A DNA stretch of 64,000 nt from Siphonodentalium dalli. Its lineage: Eukaryota > Mollusca > Scaphopoda > Gadilida > Siphonodentaliidae. Position 1 is the first letter of the stretch, and every line of letters begins with the position of its first letter. The stretch covers positions 109,513,319-109,577,318 of the forward strand of contig CP136066.1 in the NCBI GenBank assembly GCA_032622095.1, given 5' to 3'. The position numbers and the translations under genes are program-made. Positions 22,908-34,900 of the stretch are shown one piece after another. The notes below the pieces were generated by a model. That model was not told the origin of the DNA and ran no database searches. It saw only the letters and a program-made list of their open reading frames with translations.

Positions 22908-25900
22908 CCATCTCACACTCAAACGACACCAATTTGGGGTCTTTAAATCACACAATTAGATTCCTTGTTTCATGGAGAAGAATGTGTATTAATTTGGTGT
23001 AATGACGCCACTTTTGACAACATTAAGCCACCCCATTAGATTACTCATACTGTGTGGATGATTTTGTATAAGTTTTTGTATAAAATTTGCGAGTATACAA
23101 ATTCGTATAAAATTTAGGGTCCCCATATCACTCATCAAAACAGCACCAATTTGGCGTATCTAAACCACACGATTATATTTTCTCGTATCACTGAGAATAT
23201 GTATCAATCTGGTGGAAATCATATTGTTAATCTTTTTTGTGTTCCTCTCACCCTCTTTGCATCCTGACTCGAATGTCCCCACTTGTGACAGCTTGTGACA
23301 TCCTTAAACCACAAAATTAGACTCCTGATATCATGGAGATGATTATTGATAAGTTTGGTAAACTGATTTTGATCAATTTAGTGCCCACTAACCCCTATCT
23401 CTTACCCAAACAGCACCAACATCACGTCTTTAAATCACACGATCAGACTCATCGTATTATGGATAAGAATGCATATCACTTTGGTGGAAATCGGCGTTAA
23501 AATTAGTTTCATCAATTTTGGTGCCCCTCTCCCCTTCCGTGCATCTCTGTTGCGAATGGCGCCACGTTTGACATATTTAAACAACACCATTAGATTCCTT
23601 ATATCATGGGAATGATTATATAAAAGTTTCGTGGCAATCGGCGGCAAACATTTGTTCTACCCCTCCCCCTTTTCTGCCCCTGACAACGGCGTCACTTTAA
23701 AAAATTCTAACCAACACCATTATCTTTCTCGTAAAAAGTTACCCCTAGTAGACCGTTTGGTGCCATCTAGATGGTCCCTCGGCGCTAAACTTAGTTTATC
23801 AATGTTGGTGCCCCTCTCCCCTTCCGTGCACCCCTGACTCGAACGGCGTCACTCTTGACATATTTAAACCACACCATCAGATTCCTTATATCATGGGGAT
23901 GATTATATATAAGTTTTGTGGCAATCGGCGACAAATTTTTTTTTTCTGCCCCTCCCCCTTTTCTGCCCCGGACAACAACGGCGTCACTTTAGAAAAGTCT
24001 AACCCTCACCATTATCTTTCTCGTAAAAAGTTACCCCTAGTAGACCCCTTTGGTGCCATCTCGATGGTCCCCTGTGAATTTCTATAGAACACAGACAGAC
24101 AGACAGACATTCGCAAATATAGATATAGATGCATGTAATATGGCTCAATTGAATGGTGTTCTCATGCACTATGAATTCCCGCTATAAAGACTGATTTGGG
24201 ACAGGTTCCGTATTATTGTGAAATAAATCACTTTGGGATTTTGTTAAGTATGCATGGCAATATACGCATAATAATCAACACACGTAGAGAATCACATGTA
24301 TTTTTCAGGAACTTCGCTTACCGGTACATCGAACTCAAAAACAAATGGTAATACAGCAATAAGATAAATGATCAACATTGAGTAGTTTCATCCACGAAAA
24401 TCCCGTGCATAAAAATATCCCCGACTCAGCAATTGGGTGTTCTTTGATCCAATTATGTAATCGTACGATAGCACGGGGTCTTCGAGCGTGAATAGTTTCA
24501 TCCATGGAATCCCGTGCACAAAAATATCCGCACTCAACAGTCCGGCATTCTTTGATGTTACACGCAACATGTATTACGCTGTATCTAATGTCGCTATTTG
24601 ACATGCTCTTTCTTATTGTTTTTTCGGGAGATGGACTGTGTCGATTTCATTTTGTCAATATTAATGAAAATAAGTGTAGATATATAGCCTGTTGACACAG
24701 ACAAGACTGAAAAAGTTTTTAATAACGTCATTTATTTATGTATGAGCGGGATTTCATGCAACGACCGATGGGGGAATGGGTCCGTGGGACGGACCCGCAG
24801 CCAGCCTGGCGGAAACCCTGGTATAGGGGAGACCTTCATCCGTCTGTAACAAAAATTTCACAACTCAGTTCAAGTATCTCACATAGTGCATGTTTTGTCT
24901 GCACTTTTTTCCAGAGATATGGTTCTTTTCTGGACTTGGTGTCAAACACATCAATGCTCCTGTCCGTCCGTAATAAACATTTCACAACACATCTCAAGTA
25001 TTGATAGTCTAATTTGGATGTCCTTTGGTATGCCAGTAGACCAGCATTGTGGAAATGATCTCCACATAGTGCAGGTTTTGTCCACACATTTTTCCACAGT
25101 TATGGCCCTTTCCTGGAATTAGTGTAAAATGCATCATAACAAACATTATGCTGTGGATGTCCTTATTATTGGATTTCGTTGTCCTTTGGCATGGTGATAG
25201 CACAGGTTGGGGGAAAGGATATCCACATACAATGGGTTTCATAATTTATTATTTTTTTACCAGATTTACGGCCCTTGTTTGACTTAAAAATTTGTGAATT
25301 AGTGTCTGAAAGAACATTTCAGATTGTAACTTGGGCAAGGATCTTCTGATTCAGTTGTGCTTTGGAATGTTGATAGCCCAGCTTGGGGGAAAGGATACCG
25401 ACTTACTACAGGTTTTTTCCATTCATTTTTTGTAGAATCATTTAATTTTTATCAGAGTTACAGCCCTTGTTTGACTTGGGAATTTATTAATTTGGTTTCT
25501 GTATGAACATTTCAGGTTGCACCTTTGACATGGATCATCAGATTTGGTTGTGCTTTGGTGTATTGCACGCCAGTTTAATGGGAAAGAATACCCACTTATA
25601 TATTATATATTTTAAAAAAAATTCCATTCATTGCCCTCTCTCTCACGCTTGGCATTGCACTTGTTTTTTTTATTTACTTATTATGTGTTACACTAGATGA
25701 TTCTATATTAAGATCATAAGTTCCATAAAAATAAGCATGGAAGCCTTCAAAATACCATTACTGTAAGTCTGTTATTGGTTAATATTCTGCATGTCTGGAC
25801 AACAAGGTAGCGAGGAGTATTCTGTTCACAGTACATGTATTGATATTCTACACTGTATTCTCTGATGCCTTTTTATCTGATAATATTTCAGAGTATGACA

Positions 25901-28900
25901 AAGACGAGTTCAGAAAATGTTGCAGTTCCTATCCATTCCAGTAAAAACGCAGTACCTACATGTATGCATGCCAATAAGATGCCCAGGAGAGCTTTCTCAG
26001 AGATGTAAGTTGGAAAAATTTCTCTTGGAGGTTTCATACCTATCATATAACCTCTTCACTGCTAAATTGTGTTATTACGTCATGTGTTGGGCTGTTCACA
26101 TGGCTTTTGTGTTATAGAGAAATAAAACGTAAATGTTGTTAAAAGACATAATAAGGACTTGTTCGGGTGTGTGAAACTGATAAGTTATTATTCAGTCGCT
26201 ATGCCAATTGGAGGAATGTAGCATTCTAATAACATCGTCGAAAATATCAAGAAAATCAACTTTACCACTCCATAGAAAATATCGTCTGTACTGCGCTCAA
26301 TTGTAAATATTTGCTTCTCGAAACAGGACACAACTATTTGCAATAAACTAAAACCAAAAAGTATTTTGCCGTCAAGTGCCACTACCTTTAATTAATATAT
26401 AAGAATGATGGTGTGGGTTGTCAATTTGAATCAAATATTTGTAAAAAATAACTACTTTGAGCTGTTTTGAGCAAGATTATTCTCCATTTATTTTTATCAC
26501 CTTACTGGAGTGTTTCACATCACTTTAAAGTCCTACAATTTATCTGGGACGGAGGCTGTTATCTGGAACTCTCCATCCACATCCAATTATCATTGACATT
26601 GTTTAAAATATTGAATATATCTTTCCAATATAAGCTTAACGATGGGGTTCATGTAGTTTGCTGAATTTTCATAGCGGTCAAAACTCATGACCATGTTGAA
26701 TCCGCTGTTTATCACTTATATAGAGTTATAATCCGCTGTTTATCACTTATATATTTAAATTCATTATGAATTAGAATTGATTTATGTCTTTCCCACTATA
26801 TATTCAACTTCAATTGAACTGTTGGAGATAGTTCAGATAGTACATTTTATGTTGGAATCCTTACTTTTAGAAAAGCAAACATTTAATTAGTTTTGGATCA
26901 ATAACCCCATTCATGGTGGGGGGGGGGGGGGGGGGGGGGGCTGCTAATGTCACACTATTTTGCTGGTCAAATGGTGGAGATGACAGAAAGCGGAGTATAG
27001 CAATTTTGATTTAGAATACCCATGCGGGAAAATGTCAGGATTTCATTTAAAAAAGTGTAGACATGTCAATTAAGTGTTGGTTGTGGAAAAGAAATCCACA
27101 ATAGTCTGTTGCGCCATATACGGATATTCTTGTGAAGTCGGGGGAATATATGGTGAAAGGAAAATTATCATTTGATACATAAAAGGGCAGCTATTTGAAC
27201 TTCAGACCTTAGTAATAAGAACGTATGTACATGTACAACATCGTTCAGTTGTGCATTTGTCAGTTGCATAATAATGCTATTGTGAAATTTGTGCACCCAC
27301 TTGTTCCATGGTGTTGATGTAAAAATATCCAATAGTAGTGAATAGGAACCTTACACAATGGAACGGATTTATCTCAGTCATAACACCTTTTATGCACAAC
27401 ATATTTCATTGCAATTTAAAAACAATAAGGGATTTGTAAAAGCAGCGTTTTCAGGTGTTGTGAGGGAATCTCTGAATGTCAGTACTGTAGTTCTCTTACT
27501 TGATTTGGAGTAGTCATTCATATCCGACAATCTCTTGTGATTCACGGAGTAAATGTGTTCATAAACCTATGAACACATTGACTCAGTGGCAGGGTTTCTG
27601 CTAGGGGTTGGGGGAATGTGGCCGTATTTGGGAAGCACATACCCTGTGCCCTGTCGGGAGAAAACTTGGATGTTTATCACTAAAATGTAGCCATTTCCTT
27701 GTACCTGAGACAACAAGCAGGAACATTGAATCTTCCTATAGAAGCCAAATTAAAACAGATCATCTTTCGTTGATCTCAAGTTAATGAACTAAAAGCATGC
27801 AAGCACCACAATGTACAGTGGATACAACGACTTTATAACAGTAGCAATTTAACCCGACATCAAAGGAACTACTGGGGTTGGCAAAAGAAACATTGTCACT
27901 CAGTGTCAAGTGCACTCTAGCAGTAAACCAGAGTGATGTTACGAGCAGAGCTCATGTCATGCGGTAAGTCAGGTACTGCATGCTTTCTTTGTATTTTGTT
28001 CACAGTACCACTGAATCAAAACAATTTGGTGTAAAATCAAAAGCCATTCCTCAGATAGAGATGACCTCATGCTGGATTCGTAGAATGGATAATTTTTTCA
28101 TTAATTGGATAGGGAATAAATACACTGATAATAACTATTAATATTTTAATTGTTTTATTTTTAATTGAACATTTCTTTGATATAGACCTTGTTTTGAGGT
28201 AAAATGTCTGCACTGTTCGTCACAGCGACTTCCAGACCTCACCTGTCTTCATGGTTGTAGCTCAGAATTCAGCCCCCTAATGACTATATATACCGATGTA
28301 TAATGCGCATTTCGAGGGGAAATAGTGGGTCAGAAATTTGGGACTTATAGACAGAAATCTAAGGTAAATTAAAATACGAGAGGCTGATCACAACTAAACA
28401 TTCGCCGAACTGTGCACGTGGTCTGCACTACTGATCATGTCTTATTCATGCACCAAGTACAAGATTCCTTGCAATCTGTTATTCATCAGTGTCAGTGATC
28501 GCTCGTCCCATGTAAAAAGGGGGCTGAGCTAGGTCTGTGGCTATTTTGTGGCCAATATTAAGTCAAGGTTGGGGAAGGGAATGAGGCTGCTCAACGGCCG
28601 CCCTGCCATAGTAGCGGAAACCCTGCTCAGTGGGTGTGTCCATTGTAATGATATGGGAAAATCAGAACTAATATCAAGTGTATGTAAATCTGTTCAGACA
28701 TTTTGAATTGTAACTCCAGTATCAATGTCCGACTTGAATGCTGTCTGGAATCCTAATAGTCAGCATTAGTGTTAGGTAGCAATACACAATTTCCAGCAAT
28801 TGTGGCCAACATATTAGGGGGTACTGTACTTCAAATCTATACTGAGCCATTATGTTTGGCATAGGTCCAATCAACCATGTTTAGCTCAACATGACAAAGT

Positions 28901-31900
28901 GAAGTTTGAGCTATTGCTATGGGTTGGTCGTCCGTGTGTGCGTGTGTTTGTCAACAATTTCCTTTGGCACACCCTACAGGCCACATCCCTTATCTGATCA
29001 TTGCCAAACTTCATATGGATCCTCAGAGTGATCTCTAGATGGAAGCTTACCATTTTTTCCCCAAATTTCGATGAAAAACATTGCCGACGGCAGCCATCTT
29101 TGCATGACTAAATCCTTGGGCACACCTATCACTCCACATCCCTCCGATTGTCGTGGATCTTCATATGGATTCTTGTTTATTTTTGACAGAAATGGTAGGT
29201 GTAAACAATTGTCTGTACTTCTTTGTAAAATTTGTCACTGAGTTACGCCACTTGGTCTGCACACACAAAACGCTCAATTTTTTGTTCACCAAAATTGACC
29301 ATTTTCAATCCATAAGCAGACCATGACAGAGTGAATGTCAGTAAATAAGCTTCTACCTGATAGAGCTAAGAGCTGAGAAATATTTATAATAGAATTATGG
29401 TAGCAATAAAAACTGTCTTGCAAGCACAGATCTATGACCGGCCTATTTTCCTATAACCAAACACAGAGTTGGCCTTCACTGAATACAAAAAGCATGTTAC
29501 GTATCCCAAATTTTCACTTTTTAGCTCACCTGAGACGAAGTCTCCGGTGGAGCTATAGTCATCACTCCTCGTCCGTCGTCCGTCCGTGCGTCCGTCTGTC
29601 CGTCCGTTCAAACTTTTGATGTTTATGAGCTAAAAAGTGTGTCTAGCCCATAGTTATGAGCTAACAAATATTGTGAGCTAAGCTCCTAATAATTTGAAAA
29701 ATGTTCATACAAACAATATCTATGAGGTTTTCTCTCAGAAAAACATTATTTATAATTAACCTCTTAAAATTTGGACTTTGAACCAGTCCATCCGATGGAC
29801 TAATTTTGCAGTTACCCCCCTTATCACACGAGCACTTTTGTAGCTCCCAATAATCGGACACGCTGATTTATACATGTAGCTCCCAATAATTGGACAGGCA
29901 GATCTATATATACACAAAACAGCTCTTAGTATTTGGACTTTTGTAACTCCCAATAATCGGACACGCTGATACAGTGATTTATGTAGCGTATCACGATAGT
30001 GACTATACGCAAAAACCATGTTCTGTGATGATTATCTACACAAATTTATAGAACAAAACACTAAATATGGGTAATTTTTCTATTTGACGACAAAAATAGG
30101 TGATATTTTTGTATTGCGAATTCGCAATACTCTTCACAAGATACGATACACGTATCATGAGAAATCGTATTGCGATACATGTGTTTCGCAATTAATCGTT
30201 GCAGCCCTATTATTTCCAATCAACCAGCCGTGATTCACTTTCAGCCCACGTGCTGATGTTAAAATAAATTTTGATAAATCATCTGAACCGAATTATTTTG
30301 TCTCATCATTCGCTGCAAACTTGAAATAAACTTCCACGACTTGTCACCTTGTGTGGGCGAATACATGTGGTCCCAACTGCTAGTTATATTATGAAATCCC
30401 CAATACACCATTCACACAATTAAAATATTGAAAGTGTGTATTGTATGGCGACTGCCAATGGTGAACTCATACTTTGATCTTTCAACCTATTAATTTGCAT
30501 ATGCAAACGAATCCGAAGACACTCCGGTTTCTCCGTTAAAGTCCGTGATTGAATGTTTACAAAACATATAGCATTACCTATTGCCGAAAAACATTAATTT
30601 TCACAGTTAATTTATGGCCCACAACTTTGATTATGGTTTAAAATTAATGATCGTTTTAATTGATTCAGTTTGGCGGGGATACGAATAAATTATTGAACCC
30701 TTAATATTTGGACTTTTTGTAGCTCCCAATAATCGGACACGCTGATTTATACATGTAGCTCCCAATAATTGGACAGGCAGATCTACATATACACAAAAGC
30801 AGCGATATTTTTGTAAACATTAGTCTACGATAGTCGATTGAGCTCTTGGTATTTGGACTTTTGTAACTCCCAATAATCGGACACGCTCATACAGTGATTT
30901 ATGTAGCGTATCACGATAGTGACTATACGCAAATACCATGTTCTGTGAAGATTATCTACTTAAATTTCTATAACAAAACACTAAATATGGGTAATTTTTC
31001 TATTTGACGACAAAATAGGTGACATTTTGGTATTGCGAAATCGCGATACACTTCACAAGATACGATAGACGTATCATGAGAAATGGTATTGCGATACATG
31101 TGTATCGCAATTAATCATTGCAGCCCTATTATTTTCGATAAACCAGCTGTGATTCACTTTCAGCCCATTTTCTGATGTTAAAAGCAATTTTGATAAATCA
31201 TCTGAACCGAATTATTTTGTCTCATCATTCGCTGCAAACTTGAAATAAACTTCCACGACTTGTCACCTTGTGTGGGCGAATACATGTGGTCCCAACTGCT
31301 AGTTATATTATGAAATCCCCAATACACCATTCACACAATTAAAATATTCATGCACAGTCATGACAGTGAAACTGAAAGTGTGTATTGTATGGTGACTGCC
31401 AATGGTGAACTCGTACTTTGACCTTTCAACCTAATTTGCATATGCAAACGAATCCGAACACACTCAGGTTTCTCCGTTAAAGTCTCTGATTAAATGTTTA
31501 CAAAACATATAGCATTATCTATTGCCGAAAAACATTAATTTTCTCAGTTAATTTATGGCCCACAACTTTGATTAGGTTTTCAAATAAATGATTGTTTTAA
31601 TTGATTCAGTTTGGCAGGGTTACAAAGAAATTATTGAACCCTTAATATTTGGACTTTTGTAGCTCCCAATAATCGGACATGCTGATTTATACATGTAGCT
31701 CCAAAAAATTGGACAGGCAGATCTATATATACACAAAAAACAGCGATATTTTTGTAAACATTAGTCTACGATTGAGCTCTTAGTATTTGGACTTTTGTAA
31801 CTCCCAATAATCAGACACGCTGATACAGTGATTTATGTAGCTCCCAATAATTGGACAGGCAGATATATATATATACACACACGAACAGCAACAATTTTAT

Positions 31901-34900
31901 GAATATTGGCATATGATTGAACCCTTAAAGGCACGTGAGGCCTTAGTTGTCGAAAATATTCATATTTGTTCCAATCACCGTAAACAGAAAAACATTAAAA
32001 CGCATACAGTGTCGTTCATATATATACCATGACCATCGCGTAAACAGCATGTTATCATAAAGACCTACTATATTTTACCTAAGCAAGAGCCTGATTGTGT
32101 TACAGAAGACAGCACAATGCTACTGGCTAATCACACACAAATGGCATAAACGCTCTTTATTAGATCCATATCAGGAATTCACCAAGAAAGAACGCTCTTT
32201 ATGTTTACCATCATAATATAAACAAACACCAGAAAAGTAACTTTTTAAGCTTTTGTTTACACAACACTGGTCAAACATATGACAATAACATACTGTTTAT
32301 GCGATATTTCTTATTTGTATACGGACAAAGTCTGTCTACATTTTGATGTTCTTTCTGTTTGTGGCGGGTTTTGACGGGTGGAAATATTTTCACAGCATAC
32401 CCACCGCCAAGGCCAACCGTACCTTTAATATTTGGACTGTTGTAGCTCCCAATAATCAGACACGCTGATTTATGTAGCTCCCAATAATTGGACAGGCAGA
32501 TCTATATATACACAAAAACAGCGATATTTTTGTAAACATTTAGTCTACGATTGAGCTCTTAGTATTTGAACTTTTGTAACTCCCAATAATCGGACACACT
32601 GATACAGTGATTTATGTAGCTCCCAATAATTGGACAGGCAGATATATATGTACACACAAGAACAGCAACAATTTTATGAACATTTGGCAAATGATTGAAC
32701 CCTTAATATTTGGACTTTAGTAGCTCATAATAATCGGACAGGCTTAAACATATGTTTACATGGTAGGTTGTAGGTTCCAATTTTATTTATGTACATATGT
32801 TGATCAGTATAATAGCGTATTACATCACATAATTATACTGGAAATATATATATTTTATACTGGAATATACTGGAATTTCACTGGGACAAAGGTGTATGAA
32901 CCCTGGGCTCATATTCCCCTCATGGATCGCGTTCGATTGGATATGGACTCCATGAAGGGAATATGAGCCCATGTATCCCGTCCGCCAAATGAATAACGTA
33001 TATGTATAATGATGGTCTTGTCTCAAGATTTTCCAATTGAATGTTCCATTTTTTCCCGGAAAACTTGTTTGGTAATTGTCAAACCAGTATGCATACAATT
33101 GGTGGTCGCTCACACGAAGCCCTTCACCTGAGTGAACTTCAATCGCCTATACCAATTATCTGTATCATGGTGCATCATATGTGATAATAATTTTTTAGTC
33201 CTCGATCAATCCATCTGTTTGAGACCAGTGAGTGAATATCAACAAGTCTTCTTCTGGCAGCTATTTAAAAAGTGAGATTTTGAATATTGCCAGTACATCA
33301 TGATATTAAATTCAAATCAATAAGTGGACTATTGGTGCAGCAGTCACCCAAGAATCACATAAAGACACTTCACCTCGGGCAGTGAGCCCCCACCTATGTT
33401 TGGTTTATGAATTTATGGGAAATTTCTAAGAACTTGTAACACGGGACTGAAATAATCTCATATTTGGATTTCACATAACCTCCTTGATATTGGACACCGA
33501 AAGCTCCTTGATATTGGACGCCTAAGCTCCTTGATATTGGACACAAAAAAGCTCCTTGATATTGGACACAAAAAAGCTCATAAACATCAAATGTTGGAAC
33601 CACTATTGCAAACTCGTAAAAATTGGATAAAAATAGCTCATAATTTATTTAGCTCATAAAGGGTAGATGTTGGTAGTACCGTCCGTCCGTCAAACTTTTT
33701 TTAAGCATCTTCTCCTCTGAAACCATCATACCGAATTGGTTCATATTTGGTGTGGATGTTCCCTAGGTGACTCTCATTCAGATTTGTTCAAATGAGGTCA
33801 CCAAGTCAAATAGTTTTGATGTCAGGACCATAACTATTTTTCCACATAGTAATTCTTAAAACGACTTCTTTTCTGAAGTTGTCGGGCCGAATGGGTTCAT
33901 ATTTGGTATGAGGGTACCTTGGGTGACTGTGGTTCAGATTTGTTCAAATGAGGTCACTGGGTCAAATGTGGGTGGGGCTATGGACATAAATCTGAATTTT
34001 TTAATTTTTTTTTCAATTTAACTTATTTCTCAATTTAACCAAAAAAAAATATATATATATATATTTTATTTTTAATAAATAGTTTTTTTTTATTAAATAA
34101 AATATTTTATTTTTAAATAAAATAAAAAAAAACTCATTAAAATTTTGAAGAACCTATGACTACATCTTTGGGAGGGGAGGGGAGGTACCTCTAGTCACTC
34201 CACTATATTTGGTTGAAATCAGGGGTTTGGGAGAAATCAGGAACAGACAGATGTACAGAAATGTTCAGTAAATTGCTTTAATCATATGTATTCTCTACTA
34301 CACCAAGCCACCCATGTGCTCTGATGGACCCATGTTTATACAACTGGCAGATGGGTAGATAACATCTGCTGTGCTTTCCATCCCCAGAGAGTGTAATTCA
34401 TGTCATTTGTAATTTAAATGAGATTAATGGTGTTATCAATGAAGCACCCTTGTTGTTTACATTATCACTCAGTGGTCATTAAAATCAGATTATTTTCATT
34501 TTCTCCAAGTTTGAATTAAGAGAGTCTGGCATTAGCAGAATGAGGTTCCCAGAGGGTGATTTATGTTGCTCCACACAGCAGGCTAGCATAACCAAATACA
34601 CCCTCTGAGAACCTTATTCTGCTTAGGCCTCATCTTCTGGAAAGTATCTAGAGTCTCAAGATCTCATTCTGCTTAGGCCTCATCTTCTGTGAAGTATCTA
34701 TAGTATCAAATTTACTTTGTTGTTAGTTAAATTTCCCTTCTAGGAAGTTTATATATCCCCTAATTTGCAGAAGATAAAATTCATGATTGAGGTGCTCAAT
34801 GGGTGAACATCACCAACTTCAACTGGGGAACTTCAATCTTATTCTAGGTCTTCCATAGCAGTTGAGGGCCTTATCAGAATGAGGTCCCCAGAGGGTGAAT

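Larger units (their letters stand above)
20372..24820. mobile_element. CAGGGTTTCC element, copy B (4449 bp, interrupted)
   Basis: Ends CAGGGTTTCCGCCAGG and CCTGGCGGAAACCCTG. GTATAGG occurs on both sides (20365-20371, 24821-24827). Its orientation is opposite to copy A. The shared interior lies at 20390-21190 and 24130-24810. The piece between is a separate insertion (21191-24128). Confidence 0.87.
29524..33985. repeat. GTCTCCGG/GTCCGTCC repeat split by a roughly 4-kb array
   Basis: The repeat start (29524-29620) and its body (33680-33985) are separated by a block bounded by inverted motifs TTTGATGTTTATGAGCT (29618) and AGCTCATAAACATCAAA (about 33573). Inside lie many copies of TAGCTCCCAATAATCGGACA and related units. 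The 31929-32424 element is a later insertion. Confidence 0.75.

Noticed and set aside
33479-33573. CRISPR-like direct repeats
   Set aside because: Four units with tiny, similar spacers in eukaryotic intron DNA; no cas genes; related to the neighbouring array.
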